Positions 1 through 6,866 of a DNA stretch of 17,002 bases are shown here, in pieces; position 1 is the stretch's first letter, and each line of letters starts with the position of its first letter. Under the pieces are notes generated by a model that saw only the letters and a program-made list of their open reading frames with translations, made no database searches and was not told the DNA's origin. The stretch is from Methylococcaceae bacterium (GTDB taxonomy: Bacteria > Pseudomonadota > Gammaproteobacteria > Methylococcales > Methylomonadaceae), in the NCBI GenBank assembly GCA_030699345.1, contig JAUYMX010000136.1, forward strand, positions 1 through 17,002, in the 5' to 3' direction. The translations under genes were made by a program, and so were the position numbers.

Positions 1-26
1 GTGAAAGTGTCCAGCGGGAGTGTCTT

Positions 27-88
27 GTGGGAGCGACGCCCACGTCGCGACCGATGGCTTCAAATCGCGACGAGGGCGTCGCTCCCAC
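27..88. repeat. Long near-perfect palindrome (24-bp arms)
   Basis: Arms at 27-50 and 65-88 are reverse complements with one mismatch and enclose a 14-nt loop. The outer part of each arm reads GTGGGAGCGACGCC. I recognise this as a dispersed GTAGGAGCGACGCC-type repeat common in proteobacterial intergenic DNA; that is from memory. It could form a very stable hairpin in RNA or DNA. No gene is credible here, and the open frame that crosses it is an artefact of the GC-rich repeat. Confidence 0.75.
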
Positions 89-128
89 CCGGCAATGCGT
101 TATCGCTCCTGCCTTCCAAAGAAACTCG

Positions 129-140
129 CTGAATAGTTAC
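129..140. mobile_element. Right terminal repeat of an IS66-type (or derived) element, left end outside window
   Basis: CTGAATAGTTAC at 129-140 is identical to the right end (12405-12416) of the complete miniature element near ppk2, and is the reverse complement of that element's left end. This suggests that DNA upstream, possibly including the 27-88 palindrome, belongs to another copy or a relative of the family. The left end and the matching target duplication (expected to be GATTTAGT if the duplication is 8 bp) would lie upstream of this window, so the element cannot be confirmed here. Confidence 0.5.
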
Positions 141-196
141 GATTTAGTAGGCTTTAAAATTTCCGGCCTCTTACTAAGCCGACCTTACTCGTTACC

Positions 197-225
197 TTTA
201 CCACACGATAGAGCCCGTGTAACAT
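197..225 (+). promoter_or_regulatory. Possible sigma-70-like promoter of the molybdoenzyme operon
   Basis: TTTACC (197-202) and TAACAT (220-225) are separated by 17 bp, each matching four of six consensus bases. This would give a leader of about 70 nt before the first gene. The match is weak and was found by eye. A small stem at 259-263/269-273 lies in the leader. Nothing else could be assigned between 141 and 303. Confidence 0.22.
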
Positions 226-303
226 CCCAGCCAATACGCCGTGCCGCAAAGTCTCAATAAGGCGCGGAGCCTTTTAGCCCTAAATTAAAGGGAGAGTTAC
301 CCA

Positions 304-771
304 ATGACCACGCTCACCATCAACGGCAAGCCCCGCCAAATCGACTTACCAACGGACACTCCCCTGCTTTGGGCGTTGCGCGATCACTTAGGCTTAACTG
401 GAACAAAATTCGGCTGCGGCATGTCTTTGTGTGGGGCTTGCACTGTTCACGTCGACGGCGAACCCACCCGTGCTTGTGTAACACCCATTTCATCGGTTGT
501 CGGCAAAAACATCGTAACGATCGAAGCCATCGATCAAGATGCAATCGGGCAAAAAGTTCAAGACGCCTGGCTAGCCTTGGGCGTGCCGCAATGCGGTTAT
601 TGCCAGTCCGGTCAGATCATGGCGGCCACGGCGTTGCTCCAGCATAATCCCAGTCCTTCTGATGTCGATATTGATAAGGCCATGAGCGGTAATATCTGCC
701 GATGCGGCACCTATCCACGTATCCGCGCCGCCATCAAACAGGCTGCCTGTTTAAAGGAGGTTAAGTCATGA
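304..771 (+). CDS. iorA: (2Fe-2S)-binding subunit of a molybdopterin hydroxylase (IorA-like)
   Basis: Small electron-transfer subunit of the xanthine oxidase family, 155 residues, close to the roughly 150 residues of isoquinoline 1-oxidoreductase alpha. The N-terminal plant-type ferredoxin domain has cysteines C38, C43, C46 and C58. The C-terminal helical [2Fe-2S] domain has C97-x2-C100 and C132-x-C134 (CGYCQSGQ and NICRCGTYPRIR). It should pass electrons from the molybdenum centre of the next gene's product to an outside acceptor. The start at 304 follows a good ribosome site (AAGGGAGAG, 288-296). The stop overlaps the next start as ATGA, so the two subunits are translationally coupled. It has no signal peptide of its own and would travel with the Tat-exported large subunit. 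The family also contains aldehyde and other N-heterocycle dehydrogenases, so the substrate is not established. Confidence 0.88.
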   Translation: MTTLTINGKPRQIDLPTDTPLLWALRDHLGLTGTKFGCGMSLCGACTVHVDGEPTRACVTPISSVVGKNIVTIEAIDQDAIGQKVQDAWLALGVPQCGYCQSGQIMAATALLQHNPSPSDVDIDKAMSGNICRCGTYPRIRAAIKQAACLKEVKS

Positions 772-3110
772 ACAAGTCTATCGATCATGCTGAATTGACT
801 GCAGATGATGAAGTTAGCATCGTCAACATTAGCCGACGCGGTTTTCTTAAAGATTTTGCCCTCAGCGGCTTTGTACTTGCCGCCGGATTGCCTGCACTGA
901 CTTGGGCAGACGAAACTTCCGCACCCACTGCAAAAGATAAGTATGGCGCTGATGCCATGCCGCACGGCTGGGTCGACAATCCGCTGGTATTTGTTGCGAT
1001 AGCTGACGACGGCACGGTCACCATTATTTGCCATCGTTCTGAAATGGGCCAAGGCGTACGTACCAGTTTGCCGATGGTGGTGGCCGACGAACTCGAAGCC
1101 AACTGGCTGCATGTAAAAGTCGAGCAAGCGCCGGGCGACGAAGTCCGTTACGGCAATCAAGACACCGACGGCTCGCGCAGCATGCGCCACTTTTTTATGC
1201 CGATGCGTCGAGTCGGTGCTGCGGCACGGCAAATGCTGGAATCGGCAGCGGCAGCACAATGGCAAGTACCGGTGCATGAAGTCCACGCTGAACTGCATCG
1301 TGTTATCCATCCCGCCACAGGCAGGACGCTTGGTTACGGAGAGCTGGCTCAGGCGGCAGCAAAATTGCCGGTACCTGCTCGCGAATCCTTACGTTTAAAA
1401 ACTCCAGCTGACTTTCGTTACATCGGCAAGGGCCAGGTCGGGATTTATGATGGACGAGATATTGTCAGGGGTCTTGGGCAATACGGCATCGACACACGGC
1501 TTAAAGACATGCTTTACGCCGTGGTTGCACGCCCACCGATGTTCGGCGGCAAGGTAGCAAGTTACGATGCCAAAGCTGCCCTTAAGGTGCCGGGCGTAAT
1601 TAAGGTAATCGAACTCCCAAGCAGCCCGCCACCGGCTGAATTTAATCCGCTGGGCGGCGTCGCAGTGATTGCCAGCAACACTTGGGCAGCCATTCAAGGG
1701 CGCAAGGCGTTAAAGATCGAATGGAACAAAGGCCCGCATGGTAATTACGATTCTATAATCTACAAAACCGAACTTGAAGCCGCCGCGCGCAAGCCAGGCA
1801 AAGTGGTACGCAATGAGGGCGACGTTGAAGCCGCACTGAAAAACGCTGCCAAACGGGTGGAAGCAGAATATTACGCCCCACATCTGGCTCAAGCCCCGAT
1901 GGAACCTCCGGCGGCAACAGCTCGCATTGTCAAAGGGCATTGTGAAATCTGGGCTTGCACTCAAGCGCCACAGCTATCTCACGATCAAGTGGCGAAATGG
2001 CTAAAACTGTCAGCGGATAAAGTCACTGTTCATGTCACGCTGCTGGGGGGCGGCTTCGGACGCAAATCCAAACCCGACTATGTGATTGAAGCGGCGCTGT
2101 TGTCACAAGCCATGAACGGCAAACCGGTTAAGGTGACCTGGACGCGCGAAGACGATTTGCATCATTCTTATTTTCACACGGTGTCAGTCGAACGGCTGGA
2201 AGCGGGACTGGACGATCAAGGCAAACCGATTGCCTGGTTGCACAGAACCGTAGCACCCACTATCTCGTCCACATTCGGGCCAGACAGCAAGCATCAGATG
2301 CCGGTCGAATTGGGCATGGGCGTCATCAATGTGCCCTATGCCATTGCTAACCTGCGCATCGAAAATCCGGAAGCCGAAGCCCATACGCGTATTGGCTGGT
2401 TTCGGTCAGTATCTAATATTCCGCACGCCTTCGCGATTCAATCGTTTGTCTCAGAATTAGCCGCTGCGGCAGGGCGCGACCATAAAGATTTCTTACTGGA
2501 ATTAATTGGTCCGCCGCGCCGCATCGACCCACGCACCTTGGGCGACAACTGGAATCATGGCGAATCGCCTGAACTTTACCCTATCGATACCGGGCGTTTG
2601 CGCCGTGTCACTGAAACCGTCGCAGACAAAGCGGGCTGGGGACGTGCGTTGCCTAAAGGCCGGGGCTTGGGCATTGCCGCGCATTACAGCTTTGTGACTT
2701 ATATTGCCGTGGTTGTGGAAGTGGCCGTTAGCGAAGACGGAATTTTGAGCATTCCCCGCATTGATGTCGCCGTGGATTGCGGACCGCAGGTTAATCCTGA
2801 ACGTATCCGTTCGCAGATTGAAGGCGCCTGTATTATGGGGGTAAGTCTGGCAACCCTTGGGGAAATAAGTTTTAAAGACGGCGCGGTGGTGCAGGATAAT
2901 TTTCATCAATACCAGCTGACCCGTATGGATGATGCCCCTCACGAAATCCGAGTGCATCTGCTGCCTGCGACCGAGTTCGACACACCGCTCGGCGGCGTGG
3001 GCGAACCGGCTGTACCGCCCATCGCACCGGCACTATGCAACGCGATTTTTGCAGCGACCGGTCAACGCATCCGGCAGCTACCGATCAGGGAGCAATTGAG
3101 AAAAAATTAA
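768..3110 (+). CDS. iorB: Molybdopterin-binding catalytic subunit of xanthine oxidase family hydroxylase (IorB-like), Tat-exported
   Basis: Large subunit of 780 residues, nearly the size of isoquinoline 1-oxidoreductase beta. A Tat signal is visible: SRRGFLK at 22-28, then a hydrophobic stretch ending near LTWADE, so the folded enzyme should be periplasmic. Molybdopterin-loop signatures include EMGQGVRTSLPM (92-103) and LLGGGFGRKSKPD (425-437). GVGEP near the C-terminus carries E746, the expected catalytic glutamate of the family. The start is set by a perfect AAAGGAGG at 753-760, seven bases upstream, inside the end of the small-subunit gene. The enzyme hydroxylates a heterocycle or aldehyde with water-derived oxygen; which one cannot be told from sequence. 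No FAD subunit, cytochrome partner or XdhC-like maturation factor is encoded next to it, so the acceptor and cofactor insertion must be supplied from elsewhere. Confidence 0.88.
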   Translation: MNKSIDHAELTADDEVSIVNISRRGFLKDFALSGFVLAAGLPALTWADETSAPTAKDKYGADAMPHGWVDNPLVFVAIADDGTVTIICHRSEMGQGVRTSLPMVVADELEANWLHVKVEQAPGDEVRYGNQDTDGSRSMRHFFMPMRRVGAAARQMLESAAAAQWQVPVHEVHAELHRVIHPATGRTLGYGELAQAAAKLPVPARESLRLKTPADFRYIGKGQVGIYDGRDIVRGLGQYGIDTRLKDMLYAVVARPPMFGGKVASYDAKAALKVPGVIKVIELPSSPPPAEFNPLGGVAVIASNTWAAIQGRKALKIEWNKGPHGNYDSIIYKTELEAAARKPGKVVRNEGDVEAALKNAAKRVEAEYYAPHLAQAPMEPPAATARIVKGHCEIWACTQAPQLSHDQVAKWLKLSADKVTVHVTLLGGGFGRKSKPDYVIEAALLSQAMNGKPVKVTWTREDDLHHSYFHTVSVERLEAGLDDQGKPIAWLHRTVAPTISSTFGPDSKHQMPVELGMGVINVPYAIANLRIENPEAEAHTRIGWFRSVSNIPHAFAIQSFVSELAAAAGRDHKDFLLELIGPPRRIDPRTLGDNWNHGESPELYPIDTGRLRRVTETVADKAGWGRALPKGRGLGIAAHYSFVTYIAVVVEVAVSEDGILSIPRIDVAVDCGPQVNPERIRSQIEGACIMGVSLATLGEISFKDGAVVQDNFHQYQLTRMDDAPHEIRVHLLPATEFDTPLGGVGEPAVPPIAPALCNAIFAATGQRIRQLPIREQLRKN

Positions 3111-3191
3111 ACACTTCTCACCCAGGAAATAAGTCACTGATGTTACGCAATCCAAAAGAAATGACCTTTATTGATACTCAAGAATCGCTGG

Positions 3192-3217
3192 TGTCGCTAT
3201 CGCGACAGTTTATTTTA
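3192..3217 (+). terminator. Weak candidate terminator after the molybdoenzyme operon
   Basis: A 6-bp stem (TGTCGC at 3192-3197, GCGACA at 3202-3207) with a 4-nt loop is followed by the T-rich run GTTTATTTTA. It lies about 80 nt beyond the iorB stop. The stem is short and the T tract interrupted, so termination here is only possible. The stronger hairpins that follow could serve instead. Confidence 0.3.
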
Positions 3218-3238
3218 ATGCCGGTTCTCGCACCGACA

Positions 3239-3390
3239 GGCGAGATACTTTCTTTTGCTTCGCCAAAAGAAAGTATCCAAAGAAAAGGCGACCCGGATTC
3301 CGCCAATTTCCTGCGCTTCTCGCTTTTGGCGAGGGTTTTCGAAGGGCCATCCCTGGCCCTGCGAAAACGAGCGGCCTCCCTGCCGCTCCC
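3239..3390. repeat. Structured repeat with three consecutive stem-loops between convergent genes
   Basis: Three hairpins follow one another. The first has a 13-bp stem (3245-3257/3264-3276) with a 6-nt loop. The second has a 15-position stem with one mismatch (3335-3349/3354-3368) and a TCCC loop. The third has a perfect 7-bp stem (3369-3375/3382-3388). The segment around AAAGTATCCAAAGAAAAGGCG resembles a repeat I know from many proteobacterial genomes, where it is often mis-called as small proteins. It sits between the plus-strand molybdoenzyme operon and the minus-strand phosphoesterase, so it may end transcription from both sides. The rest of 3111-3533 shows no credible gene. Confidence 0.6.
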
Positions 3391-3533
3391 CTTGCGGGCC
3401 TATTTCACCAAAAGCTGCGATGCTCGGGGCGGAATAACGGGGGACAAACCGCTTCTGCGCAACATCAGTCACTAAAACCCAGCGAACTATCCTGGAAGCG
3501 ATGAAAGGTGTCGCCTCCACGATTTTCAGGAGA

Positions 3534-4349
3534 TCACTCGGCATTACCGAACGACGTTGAATAGTCAGGCATATCTGTTGAATTGATTGGCGCTAGATTA
3601 TGATCCTCGACCGACTCCGTTTTATGCCACTTCACGAGTTCTAACGTCCCATCGAAATGCTCCACGATTGCTGTGCAGCTTTCCACGAAATCCCCGGTAT
3701 TAACGTATAAAAAGCCACCAATGTCTTTAATTTCCGCGTGGTGTATATGGCCGCAAATAACACCATCCAGACCTTGATCTTGCAGCGTGCTGACGATACT
3801 CACTTCGTAATCGGAAATAAACTGCACCACATTTTTAACTTTGAATTTAACAAAGGCAGCTAACGAGAAATTTGACTGCCATCCCAACCAACGCCTGATC
3901 ACCCGCAGGAAACGATTGATCCAGATTAAAAAGTCATAACCCTCGCTGCCTAGTTTGGCAATCCACCGATGGCATTTGGCAATGGTGTCATATTCATCAC
4001 CATGAACCACCAGAAATTGCTTGCCCCCGAAGGTGGTATGCACATCTGAATTTTTGACAGTAATATCACCAAAAACATACTGGTCGTATTCCCTAACATT
4101 TTCGTCATGATTGCCGGGTATATAAATCACTTGGGTGCCATGCCTGGCCTTGCGCAAGACTTTTTGAATCACTGTATTGTGATCTCTAGGCCAATACATT
4201 TTCTTGGAAAGCGACCAAAAATCGATAATGTCGCCTACCAGGTAAAGCTTTTCGCTGTCGTTATGTTTTAGAAAATCCAGTAAAACATCGGCCTGGCATT
4301 GGGTAGAACCCAGGTGTAAATCAGAAATCCAGATGGTTCGATAATTCAT
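3534..4349 (-). CDS. LpxH-like calcineurin-type metallophosphoesterase (UDP-2,3-diacylglucosamine diphosphatase family)
   Basis: A 271-residue cytosolic or membrane-associated metal-dependent phosphoesterase. All metal-site motifs of the fold are present in order: DLHLG (D10, H12), GDIIDFW (D40), GNHDE (N80, H81), HGDEYD (H116) and GHIHHAEI (H201, H203). The C-terminal block NTGDFVESCTAIVEHFDG is typical of the COG2908 subgroup, which is often annotated as UDP-2,3-diacylglucosamine diphosphatase (the lipid A step that releases lipid X and UMP). It is longer than classical E. coli LpxH (about 240 residues) and has an arginine- and tryptophan-rich central insertion (about 140-160) that could touch the membrane. 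I would not assign lpxH itself, because many genomes carry this paralogue beside the true LpxH. No strong ribosome site precedes the ATG at 4349. It is a single gene divergent from the V-ATPase operon. Confidence 0.8.
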   Translation of the reverse strand: MNYRTIWISDLHLGSTQCQADVLLDFLKHNDSEKLYLVGDIIDFWSLSKKMYWPRDHNTVIQKVLRKARHGTQVIYIPGNHDENVREYDQYVFGDITVKNSDVHTTFGGKQFLVVHGDEYDTIAKCHRWIAKLGSEGYDFLIWINRFLRVIRRWLGWQSNFSLAAFVKFKVKNVVQFISDYEVSIVSTLQDQGLDGVICGHIHHAEIKDIGGFLYVNTGDFVESCTAIVEHFDGTLELVKWHKTESVEDHNLAPINSTDMPDYSTSFGNAE

Positions 4350-4445
4350 TAGGAATATCTCAAAGAGTGCCGAGGCACCGTCTGTTCTTAATTTAAGCTG
4401 CGCAAATGACAGAATGATGACAAAAATTGAACTTCAAGAACCTCT

Positions 4446-4571
4446 AAAGGGAACCTTTAAAAATTATCTATTCATGCTTCAACAGGCTCAGCACGAACGG
4501 ATAAGTAATTGATTTAATAAGATACCGTTCGAACTGAGCTTGTCGAAGTGCAATTTTTAGATATTCCCTAA
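4446..4571. repeat. Nested inverted-repeat (REP-pair/MITE-like) element
   Basis: Inner arms at 4477-4500 and 4525-4548 pair at 20 of 24 positions around a 24-nt loop; the core reads GCTCAG...GAACGG. Outer arms also pair: AGGGAA (4448-4453) and AAAAATT (4459-4465) match AATTTTT (4552-4558) and TTCCCT (4564-4569). The inner core matches the TTCGACAAGCTCAG-type repeat common in many proteobacteria (recognised from memory). The nesting suggests a small mobile unit rather than a lone hairpin. I could not find a convincing target duplication. It occupies the divergent intergenic region between the phosphoesterase and ntpB. The remaining sequence of 4350-4856 is AT-rich and non-coding. Confidence 0.6.
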
Positions 4572-4791
4572 AAACTGCTCAACAAAACGGCCCTAGCTAA
4601 ACCCGTTGGGAACCTCGAAAAACCCGGCACGCTTACAAACTCAGTCCCTGAGCCGCATAAAAATCAAACATTTTTAAAACCTGCCAAACATAATCACACG
4701 CCCGTCATTTTCCTAAATCCAAACATATCAATTACTTAATTCATCCCTTAAATACCAACGTTTTTGCTGTAAGTATTTATACGTATAGCAA

Positions 4792-4819
4792 TTGATAAGC
4801 AGTCGGTTCAAATTGTAAA
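4792..4819 (+). promoter_or_regulatory. Possible promoter of the V-ATPase operon
   Basis: TTGATA (4792-4797) and TGTAAA (4814-4819) are 16 bp apart in an AT-rich stretch. They lie just upstream of the strong ribosome site AAGGAGAG (4843-4850) of ntpB. The -35 box matches five of six bases and the -10 four of six, giving a leader of about 30 nt. An alternative -10-like TATAGC lies a little upstream. This was assigned by eye and is tentative. Confidence 0.3.
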
Positions 4820-4856
4820 ACTGATTATTTCCCCGCTAGAACAAGGAGAGTAAACA

Positions 4857-6236
4857 ATGAACGTTCTGCAAAATTTAGTGCGCCATACGCGGCTGCTGGA
4901 AATCGTCGGTGATTTGATACGTGTGCAGGCTGAAGGCGTTGCTTTTGGTGATCTTGCCATGGTTGAAAACACTGACGGCGAGCGTTCACTAGCCAAGGTG
5001 GTCGATCTTGATCGGGACGTCGTCAGCCTGCAAGTATTCTCCGGGGGTAAAGGGCTATCTACCGATGCAAAAGTAAATTTCCTCGGTCGCTCTCTTGATG
5101 TCATCTATTCCGATAACATTCTCGGCAGAATCTTCCGGGGCTCCGGCGAATCTATTGATGGCGGCCCCGAGTTGCCGACCGATCCGCGCATTTCAGTGGC
5201 CGGCCCGACGGTAAATCCAGTCATGCGGGTCATGCCGTCGCGGATGATCGAAACCAAAGTGCCTATGATCGATCTGTTCAACTGCCTGGTGGAAAGCCAG
5301 AAAATCCCTATCTTTTCCGTTGCGGGCGAACCTTTTAACCAATTGCTGGCACGCATCGGTTTTCAGGCCAACGCCGACGTGGTTGTGTTTGGCGGTATGG
5401 GCCTAATTTTCGATGACTATCATTTCTTTCGCACTGCTTTTGAGGAGCACGGTGTTTTTCATCGCACCGTGATGTTCGTCAATCAAGCTTCTGATCCGCT
5501 GGTTGAACGGCTGTTGGTTCCTGACATGGCGTTGGCCGTTGCCGAAAAAATGGCGGTTGAAGACAACAAGCGCGTGTTGGTATTGCTTACTGACATGACC
5601 GCCTATGCCGATGCAATGAAAGAACTGGGCGTCGCGCAGGAACGTATTCCCGCTGTGCGTGGCTACATGGGCGACCTTTACACGCAACTTGCCTCACGCT
5701 ATGAAAAAGCCTGTGATTTCAAGGGTGCTGGTTCGGTAACTATCCTGAGCGTAACCACCATGCCCGGCGATGATGTGACCCATCCGGTGCCGGACAATAC
5801 CGGCTACATCACCGAAGGCCAGTTCTATCTGCACAATGGCTTTATCGATCCCTTCGGTTCGCTTTCAAGACTAAAACAGCATGTCGTTGGCAAAGCCACC
5901 CGCGAAGATCACAGCCAGATTATGAATACCATGATCCGCTTTTATTCCGGCGCGGTGGAAGCGCAAAAAAAGCAGGCCATGGCCTTTGAACTGTCAGCTT
6001 TCGACGACAAATTGCTCAAATTTGGTCATTTGTTCCGTGAGCGCTTTATGGAAATTGGCGTGTCAATGCCGGTTATCGAGGCATTGGATCTTTGCTGGCT
6101 AACGCTGTCTGAATGCTTTGAGCCCAAGGAATTGCTGATGAAGCAAAACCTGATCGATAAATATTTCCCCAAAGCGGAGCTGAGTTTGAACGAAGAAAAT
6201 GAATCTTTGGATCCCTCATTGGATGAAGTCGCATAA
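4857..6236 (+). CDS. ntpB: V-type ATPase subunit B
   Basis: Non-catalytic nucleotide-binding subunit of the V1 head, alternating with A in the hexamer. At 459 residues it matches the family length. The P-loop position holds the degenerate SVAGEPFNQLLARI (154-167), as expected for B. The arginine finger that completes the A-subunit site is R338 in FGSLSRLK, followed by GKATREDH (345-352). The acidic tail (about 445-459) is slightly extended. The start follows AAGGAGAG at the normal distance. It opens a seven-gene operon; ntpD follows after 6 bp. In the related chlamydial and spirochaetal operons atpB sits directly after atpA, whereas here A is the last gene, more than 4 kb downstream. All key residues are intact, so it is likely functional. 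Confidence 0.95.
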   Translation: MNVLQNLVRHTRLLEIVGDLIRVQAEGVAFGDLAMVENTDGERSLAKVVDLDRDVVSLQVFSGGKGLSTDAKVNFLGRSLDVIYSDNILGRIFRGSGESIDGGPELPTDPRISVAGPTVNPVMRVMPSRMIETKVPMIDLFNCLVESQKIPIFSVAGEPFNQLLARIGFQANADVVVFGGMGLIFDDYHFFRTAFEEHGVFHRTVMFVNQASDPLVERLLVPDMALAVAEKMAVEDNKRVLVLLTDMTAYADAMKELGVAQERIPAVRGYMGDLYTQLASRYEKACDFKGAGSVTILSVTTMPGDDVTHPVPDNTGYITEGQFYLHNGFIDPFGSLSRLKQHVVGKATREDHSQIMNTMIRFYSGAVEAQKKQAMAFELSAFDDKLLKFGHLFRERFMEIGVSMPVIEALDLCWLTLSECFEPKELLMKQNLIDKYFPKAELSLNEENESLDPSLDEVA

Positions 6237-6242
6237 ATCGTC

Positions 6243-6866
6243 ATGGCCAAGCTAAAACTTAGCAAACATGCCTTACACGAACAGCTGGAACAGTTGAAAC
6301 TGTACCAACGTTTATTGCCCTCGCTTGATCTGAAGCGTCGGCAATTGACGATGGAAGTAAAAAATGCTCAGGAAGAATACACCGCGGCCCAGTCTGCCAT
6401 AGACACCCTGGAAACCCGCATCGGCGAAGAGCTGCCGATGCTTGCCGACAAAGAATTTCGTCTCGGCGGACTTGTTAAATTAACAAGCTATAAAGTCATC
6501 GAACAAAATGTCGTCGGTGTGAAATTACCTTTTCTGGACAGCCTCGAGTGTGATGTCGCTGGCTATTCCCTGCTTGCCACCCCGCCCTGGGTTGACACCT
6601 TGGTGCAACGTTTAAAAGACGCTACCGAGCAGCGGCTGCGTGCTGAGATTGCCGGTGAACGCCTCAACACTCTCAAGATTGCGGTGCGGCGCATTACTCA
6701 ACGGGTGAATCTGTTCGAAAAAATCCTGATTCCTACCGCTAAACAGAATATTCAAAAAATACGCATTTTCCTTGGCGATGCTGAACGAGCCAACGTGGTG
6801 ACTTCAAAACTTGCCAAACAAAAACAGCAACAACAACGTGAAGCTGAAACAGAGGACGTGTTATGA
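6243..6866 (+). CDS. ntpD: V-type ATPase subunit D (central rotor shaft)
   Basis: A 207-residue, mostly helical protein, the usual size for subunit D, which forms the antiparallel coiled-coil shaft turning inside the A3B3 head. Long heptad-rich helices are predicted at about 5-75 and 118-200. The C-terminal helix carries the family block RRITQRVNLFEKILIP (about 149-164) followed by a basic, glutamine-rich tail. The middle part (about 77-115) is the variable globular loop. It is separated from ntpB by 6 bp and its stop overlaps the ntpI start as ATGA, so its expression is coupled to its neighbours. D normally works with a small F subunit; no F gene is present in this operon. Confidence 0.92.
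   Translation: MAKLKLSKHALHEQLEQLKLYQRLLPSLDLKRRQLTMEVKNAQEEYTAAQSAIDTLETRIGEELPMLADKEFRLGGLVKLTSYKVIEQNVVGVKLPFLDSLECDVAGYSLLATPPWVDTLVQRLKDATEQRLRAEIAGERLNTLKIAVRRITQRVNLFEKILIPTAKQNIQKIRIFLGDAERANVVTSKLAKQKQQQQREAETEDVL

Noticed and set aside
27..260. 77-codon plus-strand open frame
   Set aside because: It runs through the 27-88 palindrome and the transposon end, has no ribosome site and no family-like sequence. It is a repeat artefact.
259..273. Small stem AAGGC/GCCTT before TT as a terminator or riboswitch part
   Set aside because: Only five base pairs and too few T residues. No upstream gene is visible for it to terminate.
711..1310. 199-codon minus-strand open frame
   Set aside because: Antisense to the junction of the two molybdoenzyme subunits, both of which carry clear conserved motifs. 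It is a codon-bias shadow.
3035..3475. 146-codon plus-strand open frame after iorB
   Set aside because: It begins inside iorB in another frame and crosses the three hairpins. The composition is that of a translated repeat.
3215..3544. 109-codon minus-strand open frame
   Set aside because: It lies on the structured repeat and reaches the end of the phosphoesterase gene. It has no ribosome site or recognisable domain.
4586..4607. AACGG...CCGTT stem upstream of ntpB
   Set aside because: A five-pair stem with a 12-nt loop is expected by chance in this length of sequence.
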